64,000 nt of DNA from Rhodococcus oxybenzonivorans (GCF_003130705.1 NZ_CP021354.1:5022001-5086000), one strand, 5' to 3'; positions 38,295 to 48,185 are shown, counted from the first letter of the stretch. Numbers and translations are program-made. The notes: a model not told the origin generated them from the sequence alone.

Positions 38295-39047
38295 CTACAC
38301 GAACCGTGATGTCCATGCATGCGGAAGGAACCTCAGCGCCAAGTCGATTGCTTTCCACTTGGTGCCGGGCAACGCCACCCGGCGGGATTCCTTGTCGATC
38401 GCGTCGACCATCGCGGTGACGCCCTCGTCCAGACTTGCGGTCATCGAGTCGCTGTCACCGGCCTTGCCCGACATCTCGGTAGCGATGTATCCGGGCAACA
38501 GTGTGGTCACCGCGATGGGACTCTTCACCAGTTCTGCCGTCAACGCCTCCCCGAGTGCGGAGACGCCGGCCTTGCTGGCCGAATAGGCCGCCTTCGGACC
38601 GGGCAGACCGCGATCGGCACTGATCGACGACACGAGCACGAGATGACCGAAATTCTGTTCCCGAAATATCTGGAGGGCGGCCTCGCACTGCGACAGCGCG
38701 CCGACGAAGTTGGTGCGGGCGGTGGCGAGATTGGCGTCGGCACGGCCCGTCCCGATCCTGGCCCCCTTGCCGAGTCCGGCGTTGACGATCACCCGGTCGA
38801 GACCACCCAGCTCGTCACGTAACTCCCCGAAGACGCGTACCACCGCTTCGTGATCGGTGACGTCGAGTTCGCGGATCGCAACGGTCACTCCGGGATGGGC
38901 GGACCTCAGTTCGTCGCGTAGGGCTTCGAGGCGGGCACCGCGCCGCGCGCAGAGCGCGAGGTCTCGCCCTTGGGCGGCGAATCGGCGGGCCATTTCCTCG
39001 CCCAGGCCCGAGCTGGCTCCGGTGATCAAGATCTTGTTGCGCATCAT
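38295..39047 (-). CDS. Short-chain dehydrogenase/reductase
   Basis: 250 residues from the ATGATG at 39047. Classical SDR: GASSGLG cofactor loop, NAGLGKGA, catalytic Ser in VSSISADRGL and YSASK. The basic LCARRGARLE after strand 2 suggests NADPH. The substrate is unknown. It overlaps the front of ndh's transcript and is divergent from the flavoprotein gene at 39124. Confidence 0.9.
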   Translation of the reverse strand: MMRNKILITGASSGLGEEMARRFAAQGRDLALCARRGARLEALRDELRSAHPGVTVAIRELDVTDHEAVVRVFGELRDELGGLDRVIVNAGLGKGARIGTGRADANLATARTNFVGALSQCEAALQIFREQNFGHLVLVSSISADRGLPGPKAAYSASKAGVSALGEALTAELVKSPIAVTTLLPGYIATEMSGKAGDSDSMTASLDEGVTAMVDAIDKESRRVALPGTKWKAIDLALRFLPHAWTSRFV

Positions 39048-39123
39048 CCGGTCACGATACTTGCGGCCACACACACCGCAGGCGTGCTCGAAGTTCTGAC
39101 AGCCGACCCTCGACCGGCCTACC

Positions 39124-40566
39124 GTGACAGGCATGACTGACTCGGTGGACGACGCGGAAGAGTACGACGTCATCGTGATCGGAGGCGGCCCCGCGGGTGA
39201 GAACGCGGCGAGCTATGCCATCGCGGGCAGCGAGCGCACCGCCGCACTGATCGAGCACGAGCTCGTCGGCGGCGAGTGTTCGTATTGGGCCTGTATGCCC
39301 AGCAAGGCGTTGCTGCGTCCCGGGGAGGTCCTGGGTGCCGCACGCAACATGGCCGGTGTATCCGCCGGAGCCCTCGATCCGCAGGCCGTACTCGCCCGGC
39401 GGGACTCGTTCACCAACAACCACGACGACTCGTCGCAGGTGATGTGGGCCGATGCGCAGGGAATCGAGGTGATCCGCGGCGCGGCGTGCCTGACCGGCGA
39501 GCGGACGGTGACGGTGGGCGGCTCCCGCCGTATCCGCGCCCGGCAAGCCGTCGTCGTGGCGACGGGAACCACGGCAGCGATTCCGGACACACCCGGGCTC
39601 CGCGCAGCCTTGCCGTGGGCCTCGCGGGATGCCACCAATCTGCGGGAGGTCCCGCGCCGGGTCGCAGTGATCGGCGGCGGCGTCGTAGCCTGCGAGAGCG
39701 CGTCGTGGCTGCTCGACCTCGGTGTCGAGGAACTCACCATGGTGGTGCGAGGCCGAGGGCTACTCGCAAAGAACGAGCCGTTCGCCGGGAAGCTGGTGGC
39801 CGAGGGACTCGAAAAGAAGGGCGCCCGACTCCTCTTCGGCGCCGACCTCCGCGGTGTGGAGCGTCCCGATCCGCAGGACACCGGTGTCGGCCGGATCCAC
39901 GGCGGCCCCGCCACGCTCGACGTGGCCGGGCAGGACCCGTTCGAGGTCGACGAGATCGTGGTCGCGACCGGCCGCACCCCTGCGACTTCGGGGCTGGGAG
40001 TCGACCCGCGACTGCTCGACGCGCGCGGCTATCTTCCCACCGACGACCACATGACCACACCGGACGGATGGTTGTACGCCGTCGGCGACGTCAACGGGCG
40101 GGCATTGCTCACTCACATGGGCAAATATCAGGCGCGGGTCTGTGGTGACGTGATCGCGGCGCGGGCGGAGGGAAGACCGCTCGACGGTTCCCGCTACAGT
40201 GCGTCCGCCGATCACGGGCAGGTTCCCCAGGTGGTGTTCTCGGACCCCGAGGTCGCTGCTGTGGGAATCACCGAGAAGGAGGCCCGCGACTCAGGCGTGG
40301 ACGTCGAGACGGTCGAAGTCGACATCGCCGTCGCGGGCTCGTCCCTCTCTCGCGACGATTTCGGCGGCCACGCGAAACTTGTCGTCGATCGAGGTTCCGA
40401 CACCCTGCTAGGTGCGACTTTCGCCGGCACGGACGTCGCCGAACTGGTGCATGCCGCGACGGTCGCCGTCGTGGGAAGGGTGCCGCTGGACGCCCTGTGG
40501 CATGCAGTGCCGTCCTACCCGACGGTGAGCGAGGTGTGGCTGCGGTTGCTCGAGGCACGGCGATGA
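39124..40566 (+). CDS. FAD-dependent pyridine nucleotide-disulfide oxidoreductase
   Basis: 480 residues (GTG 39124; ATG 39133 is an alternative). It has FAD-binding IVIGGGPAGENAASYA, a redox-disulfide helix CSYWACMPSKALL (Cys-x4-Cys as in lipoamide dehydrogenase and mercuric reductase), NAD(P)-binding VIGGGVVACESA and VGDVNGRALLTHMGKYQARV. The C-terminus reads HAVPSYPTVSEVW in place of HAHPTLSE; the conserved His-Pro-Glu area is altered but His and Glu remain. It is not near an acyltransferase E2 gene, so it is probably a quinone or disulfide reductase (LpdA/MerA-like) and not E3. Confidence 0.85.
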   Translation: MTGMTDSVDDAEEYDVIVIGGGPAGENAASYAIAGSERTAALIEHELVGGECSYWACMPSKALLRPGEVLGAARNMAGVSAGALDPQAVLARRDSFTNNHDDSSQVMWADAQGIEVIRGAACLTGERTVTVGGSRRIRARQAVVVATGTTAAIPDTPGLRAALPWASRDATNLREVPRRVAVIGGGVVACESASWLLDLGVEELTMVVRGRGLLAKNEPFAGKLVAEGLEKKGARLLFGADLRGVERPDPQDTGVGRIHGGPATLDVAGQDPFEVDEIVVATGRTPATSGLGVDPRLLDARGYLPTDDHMTTPDGWLYAVGDVNGRALLTHMGKYQARVCGDVIAARAEGRPLDGSRYSASADHGQVPQVVFSDPEVAAVGITEKEARDSGVDVETVEVDIAVAGSSLSRDDFGGHAKLVVDRGSDTLLGATFAGTDVAELVHAATVAVVGRVPLDALWHAVPSYPTVSEVWLRLLEARR

Positions 40567-40630
40567 GCGGTCCCGGCGCGAGAACGCCGTTCAAATCGGT
40601 TTCTCAGGAGGTCTACGTATAGTCGCCGAC

Positions 40631-42193
40631 ATGGCGTCCGACATTCGCACGACAGGCACAGTCGCGACCGACAGAGCAGCGACCGACACAGTGGTGAAGA
40701 CCACCGACGGGATGGTGCGCGGCCGACGGCTCGACGACCTCGTGGCCTGGCGCGGGATTCCCTATGCTGCCCCGCCGGTAGGTCCGCTGCGACTGCGGGC
40801 GCCCCAGCCGGTCACCCCGTGGAGCGGGGAACTCGATGCCACCGAATTCGGGGACGCGGCCGTGCAGCACAAGAAGTTCACGGTGCTGCGGCCGGGCAAG
40901 TACCAGCCGAGCAGTGAGAACTGTCTGACCCTCAACGTTCTGGCCAGGCCCGGCACCTCCGGTAAGCCCCGCCCGGTGATGGTGTTCGTCCACGGCGGCG
41001 CATACACACTGGGCATGTCTGCGACCGCACTGTACGGCGGTCAGTCACTGGTACGCCGGGGCGATATCGTCTACGTGTCGATCAACTACCGGCTCGGTTC
41101 GCTCGGCTACCTCGATTTCACCCAGTTCTCCACCCCCGAGCGGCCATTCGATTCCAACCTCGGGCTGCGCGACCAGGTGGCGGCACTCGAGTGGGTGCAA
41201 CGCAACATCGCCGGATTCGGCGGCGACCCCGACAATGTCACCCTGTTCGGTGAGTCCGCGGGCGGAAACGCGGTCACCACCTTGATGACCACACCTTCCG
41301 CTCGCGGCCTGTTCGCTCGTGCGATCGCCGAGAGCTCGGCGCCCGGTCTCGTCACGACGGCCGAGCGGGCCGCCGGGTGGGCCGCCGACTACGTGAAACT
41401 CCTGGGCGCCGAACCGGAGAACGCGGCCGAGGCCTTGAGTACCTCACCCGTCGGAGCGCTCGGTCGAGCGGGAAACCGGCTGGGTGCCAAGGTTCTGGTG
41501 GAAACTCCCGGGCTTCACCCGTTCGGTCCCGTGATCGACGGGGACTTTCTTCCGAAGCCACCGCTCGACGCGTTCTCCGACGGCTCCGCGCACCGTGTCC
41601 CGCTGATCATCGGCACCAACAGCCGTGAGGGCACACTGTTCCCGAAGGTCTTGGACGCCCTGCCCACCGATCCTGCGCGGATCGGCCGGATGTTCGAGCT
41701 CACCGACCCAGCGGCACAAGCCCGCGTCACCGCAGCCTATCCGGGCTATCCAGCCCCCGACGCCGCGGTGGACCTCGGTGGTGACCTGACGTTCTGGAAA
41801 CCGTCGGTGGAACTGGCCCAGGCGCATTGCGCCTACGCACCGACGTACAGTTATCGGTTCGACTTCGCTCCGCGGATCATGACATGGCTCGGACTCGACG
41901 CCACCCACGGATTCGAATTACTCGCCGTCTTCGGTGTCGCCGACACTCGTTTCGGTCGCGCGCTCACGTTGGCGGGGGGCCGACGCGGCCTGAAAGACGT
42001 GACCGATACGGTGCAGAGGAACTGGTTGCAGTTCGCCACGCACGGAACACCTTCGGCTGCGTGGCCGAGATACGACACCGATCGGAGAGCAACGCTCGTG
42101 TTCGACACCGTCACCACAGTCCAGGACGATCCGCGCAGGGAACGTCGACTGGCGTGGGAAGGGTACGAGGGCTACTACGGGCAGGGCCTGTGA
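40631..42193 (+). CDS. Carboxylesterase type B, tandem copy 1
   Basis: 520 residues, cytosolic (no signal peptide). Type B features are VRGRRLDDLVAWRGIPYAAPPVG, FVHGGAYTLG (oxyanion hole), FGESAGGN (catalytic Ser) and a C-terminal HGFELLAVFG (catalytic His). It hydrolyses carboxylic esters; the natural substrate is not evident. The stop overlaps the GTG start of a second, clearly paralogous esterase by four bases. Confidence 0.92.
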   Translation: MASDIRTTGTVATDRAATDTVVKTTDGMVRGRRLDDLVAWRGIPYAAPPVGPLRLRAPQPVTPWSGELDATEFGDAAVQHKKFTVLRPGKYQPSSENCLTLNVLARPGTSGKPRPVMVFVHGGAYTLGMSATALYGGQSLVRRGDIVYVSINYRLGSLGYLDFTQFSTPERPFDSNLGLRDQVAALEWVQRNIAGFGGDPDNVTLFGESAGGNAVTTLMTTPSARGLFARAIAESSAPGLVTTAERAAGWAADYVKLLGAEPENAAEALSTSPVGALGRAGNRLGAKVLVETPGLHPFGPVIDGDFLPKPPLDAFSDGSAHRVPLIIGTNSREGTLFPKVLDALPTDPARIGRMFELTDPAAQARVTAAYPGYPAPDAAVDLGGDLTFWKPSVELAQAHCAYAPTYSYRFDFAPRIMTWLGLDATHGFELLAVFGVADTRFGRALTLAGGRRGLKDVTDTVQRNWLQFATHGTPSAAWPRYDTDRRATLVFDTVTTVQDDPRRERRLAWEGYEGYYGQGL

Positions 42194-43659
42194 GTCCACT
42201 CGAAGTCCACACCGAGAGCGGCGCCGTCGGAGGGCGTCGACTCGACGACCTGATCACCTGGCGCGGAATCCCGTATGCGGCTCCCCCGGTGGGCCCGTTA
42301 CGGTTACGTGCCCCGCAACCGGCCGAGCCGTGGTCGGATGTCCGGCGAGCCTTCCACTATGGGGCAAGCGCGCCCCAAGGTAGCGGGCCGTGCGACGAAG
42401 ACTGCCTGACTCTCAACGTGGTGGCTCCCGCGGAGCCGTCCGCGACGCCGCGCCCGGTGATGGTGTTCATCCACGGAGGCGCGTACTCGGGGGGAAGCTC
42501 TTCGTCCTCGCTGTACGGTGGCCACTCGCTGGTACGGCGCGGCGACATCGTCTATGTGTCCATCAACTACCGGCTCGGCGCCCTGGGATACGTCGATTTC
42601 AGCCAATTCTCCACGCGGGAGCGGCCTTTCGACTCGAATCTCGGCCTGCGCGATCAAATGGCGGCGCTCGAGTGGGTGCAACGCAACATCGCCGAGTTCG
42701 GCGGCGACCCCGACAATGTCACGATCTTCGGTGAGTCGGCCGGCGCCAACGCCGTCACCACCCTGATGGGCACACCCGCCGCGAAAGGACTGTTCAGCAA
42801 GGCCATCGCACAGAGTCCGCCGGCGGCGTCGGCATACCATCCAGAGCGGGCGGCACGGTGGGCACGCGAATTCGTCGAGATCGCGGGAGTGCCCCTTTCC
42901 GAGGCCGCGACCTGGCTGCAGGCCGCGAAGGCCTCCGACTTCGTCGAGGTGGGAACCACTTTGGCGGATCGGGGCGCCGACGAGGAGCCCGGAACACGAG
43001 TGTTCGCGCCGGTAGTAGACGGCTTCCTGCTTCCCGCTCACCCGCTCGATACCTTCGCCTCCGGTTCCGGTCACCCGGTTCCCTTGATCATCGGCACCAA
43101 CCAGTACGAGGGCAGGGTGTTCCCGCGGTTCCTCGATATCCTGCCCACCGACGCCACCCGCATCGAGAAAATGTTCTCGCATGTGGACGAGTCCGTGAAG
43201 AAGCGGGCGATCTCCGCGTACCCCGGCTATCCCGGTCGGCGTGCTGCCGCGGACCTCGGCGGTGACGTCACGTTCTGGGAACCATCCCTACTCTGCGCCG
43301 AGGGTCATGCCGCCGTAGCCCCCACCTACAGTTACCGATACGACTTCGCTCCCCGCCTCCTCCGCCTCGCCGGACTCGGTGCCACCCACGCCACGGAGAT
43401 GTACGCGGTGTTCGGGCTGACCGGGCCCTGGGCGCGGGCGCTCACCGCACTCGGTGGGTGGAAAGCGCTGCGCACCGTCACCGACACGGTGCAGTCGCAC
43501 TGGCTGCATTTCGCACGGCACGGCACGCCGGCGCCCGGCTGGCCCACCTACTCGCGGGAGAACAGGGAAACCCTCATCATCGACGAGAGCAGTCGGGTCG
43601 AGAACGATCCGCTCGGCGAGCGTCGTCGCGCCTGGCTCGGCTACGAACACCGGCGCTAG
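42190..43659 (+). CDS. Carboxylesterase type B, tandem copy 2
   Basis: 489 residues from GTG 42190, overlapping copy 1 (GTGA). The same block order occurs: GGRRLDDLITWRGIPYAAPPVG, FIHGGAYSGG, FGESAGAN and ATHATEMYAVFG. It lacks the roughly 40-residue N-terminal lead of copy 1, and the loop after residue 50 is shorter. The pair arose by tandem duplication and is probably made from one mRNA. Followed by a 13-bp-arm terminator hairpin. Confidence 0.92.
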   Translation: MSPLEVHTESGAVGGRRLDDLITWRGIPYAAPPVGPLRLRAPQPAEPWSDVRRAFHYGASAPQGSGPCDEDCLTLNVVAPAEPSATPRPVMVFIHGGAYSGGSSSSSLYGGHSLVRRGDIVYVSINYRLGALGYVDFSQFSTRERPFDSNLGLRDQMAALEWVQRNIAEFGGDPDNVTIFGESAGANAVTTLMGTPAAKGLFSKAIAQSPPAASAYHPERAARWAREFVEIAGVPLSEAATWLQAAKASDFVEVGTTLADRGADEEPGTRVFAPVVDGFLLPAHPLDTFASGSGHPVPLIIGTNQYEGRVFPRFLDILPTDATRIEKMFSHVDESVKKRAISAYPGYPGRRAAADLGGDVTFWEPSLLCAEGHAAVAPTYSYRYDFAPRLLRLAGLGATHATEMYAVFGLTGPWARALTALGGWKALRTVTDTVQSHWLHFARHGTPAPGWPTYSRENRETLIIDESSRVENDPLGERRRAWLGYEHRR

Positions 43660-43687
43660 TCCACTTCCGGAAGGTTGTCGCGAGTCG

Positions 43688-43723
43688 CGCAGGGCCTGCG
43701 GTTTCACCCGCGCAGGCCCTGCG
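43688..43723. terminator. Hairpin after the esterase pair
   Basis: CGCAGGGCCTGCG (43688-43700) and CGCAGGCCCTGCG (43711-43723) form a perfect 13-bp stem with a ten-base loop between the esterase and SDR genes. Confidence 0.75.
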
Positions 43724-43788
43724 GTGTGTCCTACTCTGAGACACCCGCACATTCGCAACGCCTGTTCTCCGCGGTACCGGAGGTGAAC

Positions 43789-44700
43789 ATGATCGAACAC
43801 GACGATCTCGCAGGACTCACCACGGTGGTCACCGGCGCCACGTCCGGACTGGGCGCGGAGACGTGCCGTCAGTTGGCGGCCCGCGGTGCGACGGTCGTGC
43901 TGGTCGGCCGCGACCGGGCGAAGGTCGACGAGACGATCGCCGAGTTGTCGTCGGCATACGACCCTGGCCGGTTGAGTTCGGCAACGGCCGACCTGTCCTC
44001 CCTGGTACAGGTGCGGAATCTGGCCGAGGAACTCCGGCATCGATTCCTCCGCATCGACGTGTTGATCAACAATGCGGGGATCGACGTGGGAGAGCGTCGC
44101 CTCACCTCGGACGGCATCGAGTCGACCTTCGCGGTGAACTACCTCGCACCGTTCGTACTCGGCACCGCCCTGGCCGACGCCATGGCGCGGGCCGCCACCA
44201 CGGATGCCGCCGGCTTCCGCCACCCCGCGCGCATCGTCAACGTCAGCTCGTCGGGGCATCGCGGTGGGCACCTCGACTTCGACGACCTGCAGGCCTCGAA
44301 CGACAAGTTCCGCGGCCAACGCGTATATAACAATTCCAAGCTCGCACTCACCCTGTTCAGTAGGGAATTGGCGCGGCGCTTCGACCCGGCACGGCTGGTG
44401 GTGAACTGCGCGGATCCAGGCTTCGTCAAGGGCACCAGCCTCGGCCGCGACCTTCCGTTCGGCTACCAGGTGATCGGAACCCTGCTCACTCCGTTCATGG
44501 CCGATGTCGAGAAGGGCGCGAAGACGATCGTGTGGACCGCCACGGCTGCCGAGCCGGGCAAGTTCACAGGCGCATACGTCAAGGCCTGCAAGGTGGTTCA
44601 GCCGAGCAAGGATGCACGGAACCCCGAACTCGCGGCCAGGTTGTGGGATGCCACCGAGGCGCTGGTGGCCAGACGTGGCGGCGCCGACCTCGACGCCTGA
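43789..44700 (+). CDS. Short-chain dehydrogenase (retinol dehydrogenase-like SDR)
   Basis: 303 residues from ATG 43789. It has GATSGLGAETCRQLAARG, NNAGIDVGERR, INVSSSGH-type Ser (VNVSSSGHRGG) and YNNSKLALTLF with the catalytic Tyr/Lys. Longer than minimal SDRs, with a C-terminal GKFTGAYVKACK extension as in WWOX/retinol dehydrogenase-like members. Reaction unknown. Confidence 0.9.
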   Translation: MIEHDDLAGLTTVVTGATSGLGAETCRQLAARGATVVLVGRDRAKVDETIAELSSAYDPGRLSSATADLSSLVQVRNLAEELRHRFLRIDVLINNAGIDVGERRLTSDGIESTFAVNYLAPFVLGTALADAMARAATTDAAGFRHPARIVNVSSSGHRGGHLDFDDLQASNDKFRGQRVYNNSKLALTLFSRELARRFDPARLVVNCADPGFVKGTSLGRDLPFGYQVIGTLLTPFMADVEKGAKTIVWTATAAEPGKFTGAYVKACKVVQPSKDARNPELAARLWDATEALVARRGGADLDA

Positions 44701-44711
44701 GGTCCGGGCAC

Positions 44712-45092
44712 CTATCGGTTCGGGTACTCGAACAACGACAGCACGTTCCCATGCGGGTCCCGGAACCATGCCACGCGGATGCCGTCCGGCGCGGTCCAGG
44801 CGGCGTGCTCGTCCTGGTCCATGCCGGGATACTCGGTGAACGAGATTCCTTTGGTCCGGAGTGAGTCGACCACACCGTCGAGATCGGGGACCTTCCATCC
44901 CAGCACCGTGTATCCGGTGTCGGCACGCGACTGGACCAGCGTGACCCGCAGCAGTGATCCGTTGCAGTTCAGGGCGAGCGCGAATTCGTCGCGGGAGTCG
45001 AGCTCGAGCCCGAGGGTGTCCACGTAGAACATCTGGGAGACGTCGAGGTCGGTGCTGGGAACGAAACTGACGAGCTCACCCGGAAAACTCAT
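44712..45092 (-). CDS. VOC/glyoxalase-family protein
   Basis: 126 residues with two beta-alpha-beta-beta-beta modules: FVPSTDLDVSQMFYVDTLGLEL and GVVDSLRTKGISFTEYPG, then AAWTAPDGIRVAWFRDPHGNVLSLFEY with the C-terminal metal-site Glu. Could be a dioxygenase, an isomerase or an antibiotic-binding protein. Converges on the SDR at 44700. Confidence 0.85.
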   Translation of the reverse strand: MSFPGELVSFVPSTDLDVSQMFYVDTLGLELDSRDEFALALNCNGSLLRVTLVQSRADTGYTVLGWKVPDLDGVVDSLRTKGISFTEYPGMDQDEHAAWTAPDGIRVAWFRDPHGNVLSLFEYPNR

Positions 45093-45236
45093 GCATCAAC
45101 TTTGCGCCAGCCACCCACCGCGGGGCAAGGGAGCGGCGTGACACGACGGCTGTGTCGTGACCCGCGGCACAGCTCCCTCACCCGACAAGTTAACGTCGAT
45201 TCGACAGGTTGTCCCGCATCGGAATGAGGAACTCGA

Positions 45237-46334
45237 GTGTCTGCTCCCGTTACAGAGAAGAAGGGCCCGCTCGCGGGCATTCGCATCGTCGAATTCGCAG
45301 GTCTGGGACCCGGCCCCCACGCGGCCACCCTGCTCGCCGATCTCGGTGCGGACGTCGTCTGCGTGCAGCGCCCCGGCGTGATCCCGCAGGACGGACCCTA
45401 CGACCAGATTCAGCGCGGACGTCGCGTCGTCGAAGCCAACCTCAAAGATCCCGCGCAGGTCGAGAAGGTGCTGGAGCTGATCGAGCGCGCCGACGTCGTC
45501 ATCGAGGGCTTCCGCCCCGGCGTCACCGAACGCATGGGCCTGGGCCCGGACGTCTGCCTCGAGCGCAACCCGCGGTTGGTCTACGGCCGGATGACCGGCT
45601 GGGGACAGGAAGGCCCGCTGGCCAATGCCGCCGGCCACGACATCAACTACATTTCCCTCACGGGTGTGCTGCACGCCATCGGGCGTAAGGGTGAGCGCCC
45701 GGTTCCCCCGCTGAACATGGTCGGCGACTTCGGCGGCGGTTCCATGTTCCTCATCTTCGGCATCCTGTCCGCGCTGGTGGAACGCCAGACCTCCGGCAAG
45801 GGTCAGGTGGTCGATACCGCGATGGTGGACGGCGCCCTGGCGCTGTCGCACATGATGTGGGCTTTCCGTGGCCGCGGTGTCTGGTCGGACGAGCGGGGCG
45901 TCAACCTCCTCGACACCGGCGCGCCGTTCTACGACACCTACGAGACGGCCGACGGCAAGTACATGGCCGTGGGATCGATCGAGCCGCAGTTCTACGCCCT
46001 GTTGCTGCAGGGACTCGAACTCGACGCCGCCGACCTGCCGCACCAGATGGACGTGTCCGCGTGGCCGCAGATGAAGAAGGTCTTCGCCGAGAAGTTCCTG
46101 TCGAAGACCCGCGACGAGTGGGCCTCGATCTTCCTCGGCACCGACGCGTGCGTGTCCCCGGTCCTCACCTTCTCGGAGGCGCCGTCCAATGAACACATCG
46201 CCGCCCGCGGCTCACTGATCGAACTCGACGGCGTCACCCAGCACGCCCCGGCCCCCCGCTTCTCCCGCACCCCCGCCGGCGCACCCACCCCGCCGGCACG
46301 CGAAGGCGTCGACATCGACACCGTCTGGACCTGA
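45237..46334 (+). CDS. mcr: Alpha-methylacyl-CoA racemase (CaiB/BaiF family)
   Basis: Epimerises 2-methylacyl-CoA esters so that branched-chain and sterol side chains can enter beta-oxidation. 365 residues: [22 protein letters not shown], then the active-site [18 protein letters not shown] and [18 protein letters not shown] (His and Asp pair), and [14 protein letters not shown] near the end. GTG start at 45237. This type (Rv1143-like) is common in sterol-degrading rhodococci. No other sterol genes are next to it here. Confidence 0.9.
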   Translation: MSAPVTEKKGPLAGIRIVEFAGLGPGPHAATLLADLGADVVCVQRPGVIPQDGPYDQIQRGRRVVEANLKDPAQVEKVLELIERADVVIEGFRPGVTERMGLGPDVCLERNPRLVYGRMTGWGQEGPLANAAGHDINYISLTGVLHAIGRKGERPVPPLNMVGDFGGGSMFLIFGILSALVERQTSGKGQVVDTAMVDGALALSHMMWAFRGRGVWSDERGVNLLDTGAPFYDTYETADGKYMAVGSIEPQFYALLLQGLELDAADLPHQMDVSAWPQMKKVFAEKFLSKTRDEWASIFLGTDACVSPVLTFSEAPSNEHIAARGSLIELDGVTQHAPAPRFSRTPAGAPTPPAREGVDIDTVWT

Positions 46335-46338
46335 GCGC

Positions 46339-46372
46339 AGTGGCAGAGTACGTTTCCACGTCCTCTGCCACT
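46339..46372. terminator. Bidirectional hairpin between mcr and the MocR gene
   Basis: AGTGGCAGAG (46339-46348) and CTCTGCCACT (46363-46372) form a perfect 10-bp stem between convergent genes. Confidence 0.7.
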
Positions 46373-46377
46373 CCCTC

Positions 46378-47862
46378 TCAGACGACCAGGGACGGTTCGG
46401 CCAGCTCCGGTCCCACGGCCAGGGTGGCGTACGCGGCGGCGATGCCGTCGACACCGCGTCGCAATTGATCGGGTGTCCGGGCGTACGGCAATCGGATGAA
46501 TCGCTCGAAGGCGCCCTCGACGCCGAACCGTGGTCCAGCAGCGAGCAGCACGCCGAAGTGGGGTGCCGTCGCGGCCAGCGCGGTCGACACCGGAGCCGGA
46601 AGCCGCAGCCACAGCGACATGCCGCCGGAGCCTATGGTCGGGACCCAGTCGGGAAGGCGATCGGCCAGGGCGTCGAGCATGGCACTGCGCTGCTCGCGCA
46701 GCTCGGTACGCCTGCGGGTGAGCACCGCGTCGTCGTCGGTGAGCAGGTGTGCGGCCGCGAGCTGGTCCATCACCGGTGTGCCGAGATCGACCGCCGCACG
46801 GGCGCCGACGAGCCGTGAGATCAACGACGGATCGGCGCGTATCCACCCGACCCGCAGCCCGCCCCAGAACGACTTGGCCGTCGACCCGATGGTCACCACT
46901 TCCGTTTTCGCCGTTCCCCGGCCGTACGCGGCGACCGGCCCCGGCGACGGCTCGTCGAGCCACAGGTCGACCATTGTCTCGTCGACGATCAGCGTCATCC
47001 GGGTCTCACGGGCGATCTTCGCAAGTTCCGCTCTACCGGGTGCGTCGAGGCACAGACCGGTGGGGTTGTGGAAGTCGGGAATCAGATACGCCATTCGCGC
47101 CGCGGTCTGCCGTGCGGCGCTCCGGATTCCGTCGAGGTCCCAGGCCGCGGAACCGCCTCCCTCGGGACGGACGGGAACGGGCACCGGCCGCGCCCCCACT
47201 CTCCGGATCGCCTCCAGCGCATTGGGATAGGTGGGATGGTCCACCAGCACCCGCTCCCCCGGCGCGGTCAGCACGTTCAGCAGCAGTCGCAGGGCGTGCT
47301 GCGCGCCCGAGGTGACCATGATCTGTTCGGGTGTCGTGTCCAGTCCGCGGGCCCGATAGCGGGCGGCGATCACGTCGCGCAAGGCGCCGATGCCCACCGG
47401 TTCCATGCCGTGCGTCGGAAGGAACTGTGGAAGAGACTGCAAGGCAGACGAGTACGCATTCTCGACCGCCTCTCCCGGCGCTGCCATCGCCGCATAACTG
47501 AGATCGATCATCGCACCCTCCGGCCCCGGCTGATGCGCGCGGAACATGAGGCCGTTCTGGCGCGATCCGGGCGGCAACGCCACCGTGCTCCGCGATCCCT
47601 GTCGGCTGATCAGGTACCCCTCGTCGCGCAGCACCGAATACGACGACGTGATCGTCGTGCGGCTCAGTTCCAGCACCGACGCCAGTTCGCGTTCGCTGGG
47701 AAGTGCCACACCCAACGGGACGCGGCCGTCGTGCACGAGCAGCCGGATGCTGTCGGCGAGCGCCCGGTATGCGGGCCGGACCGCCGAACGACGGGTGCTG
47801 TCGTCCTGCCAGTTGCCGAGGTCCCTCGCCAGCGAACGCGCACCGAGTACACGGGTCATCAT
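46378..47862 (-). CDS. MocR-type regulator: GntR DNA-binding domain fused to aminotransferase fold
   Basis: 494 residues from the ATGATG at 47862. The N-terminal winged helix has LPSERELASVLELSRTTITSSYSVLRDEGYL. After a linker comes a PLP type-I fold with VTSGAQHALRLLL, IPDFHNPTG, the PLP-lysine region TIGSTAKSFWGGLRVGW and a conserved C-terminus. MocR proteins sense PLP or amino-acid-like effectors and usually regulate the divergent gene. Here that is a tiny membrane ORF at 47925. A GCAGTCCAG motif in the 62-base divergent gap recurs as an inverted repeat at 48071-48102. Confidence 0.9.
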   Translation of the reverse strand: MMTRVLGARSLARDLGNWQDDSTRRSAVRPAYRALADSIRLLVHDGRVPLGVALPSERELASVLELSRTTITSSYSVLRDEGYLISRQGSRSTVALPPGSRQNGLMFRAHQPGPEGAMIDLSYAAMAAPGEAVENAYSSALQSLPQFLPTHGMEPVGIGALRDVIAARYRARGLDTTPEQIMVTSGAQHALRLLLNVLTAPGERVLVDHPTYPNALEAIRRVGARPVPVPVRPEGGGSAAWDLDGIRSAARQTAARMAYLIPDFHNPTGLCLDAPGRAELAKIARETRMTLIVDETMVDLWLDEPSPGPVAAYGRGTAKTEVVTIGSTAKSFWGGLRVGWIRADPSLISRLVGARAAVDLGTPVMDQLAAAHLLTDDDAVLTRRRTELREQRSAMLDALADRLPDWVPTIGSGGMSLWLRLPAPVSTALAATAPHFGVLLAAGPRFGVEGAFERFIRLPYARTPDQLRRGVDGIAAAYATLAVGPELAEPSLVV

Positions 47863-47924
47863 GCAGTCCAGTATCGGCCTTGTGGCTATTCGATCCCAAG
47901 CCAGTCGGGCGCAGAGTTGACTCC

Positions 47925-48185
47925 ATGACGACACTCCTCACCCTCGCCTGCATCATCATCCTGGCCGCGGCCGTCGCCCGATACGGCCCCAAAGAAGTAG
48001 GTGAAGGCCTGTTTCGCGTGGAGCAGTTTCGCCTGGGCGCACCTCTCGGTGGCATTTTCGCCGATCCACCGAGCAGTCCAGAATCTGCCGACTGGACTGC
48101 TCGCCCGATGAGCGCCGAAGGTAGTTCAGGGCGCCTTGCGGATTCTCCCGATGTCACCGGGCAGGAGGCGCCAGCGACTGACTGA
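47925..48185 (+). CDS. Putative small membrane protein, 86 aa
   Basis: ATG 47925 opens divergently from the MocR gene. The first 18 residues are one hydrophobic segment (TLLTLACIIILAAAVA), followed by a polar, Pro/Ser-rich stretch with no family similarity. The 3' end overlaps the convergent phosphatase gene by 32 bases, and an 11-bp-arm inverted repeat lies inside the frame. It could be real, a truncated remnant of a larger membrane protein, or a 5' leader region. Moderate to low confidence. Confidence 0.4.
   Translation: MTTLLTLACIIILAAAVARYGPKEVGEGLFRVEQFRLGAPLGGIFADPPSSPESADWTARPMSAEGSSGRLADSPDVTGQEAPATD
48071..48102. repeat. Inverted repeat GAGCAGTCCAG/CTGGACTGCTC
   Basis: Perfect 11-bp arms (48071-48081, 48092-48102). 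The half-site GCAGTCCAG also occurs at 47873-47881, just upstream of the MocR start, each time followed by a similar WATC-GCC context. It may be a MocR operator set or a terminator for the short upstream transcript. Confidence 0.55.
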
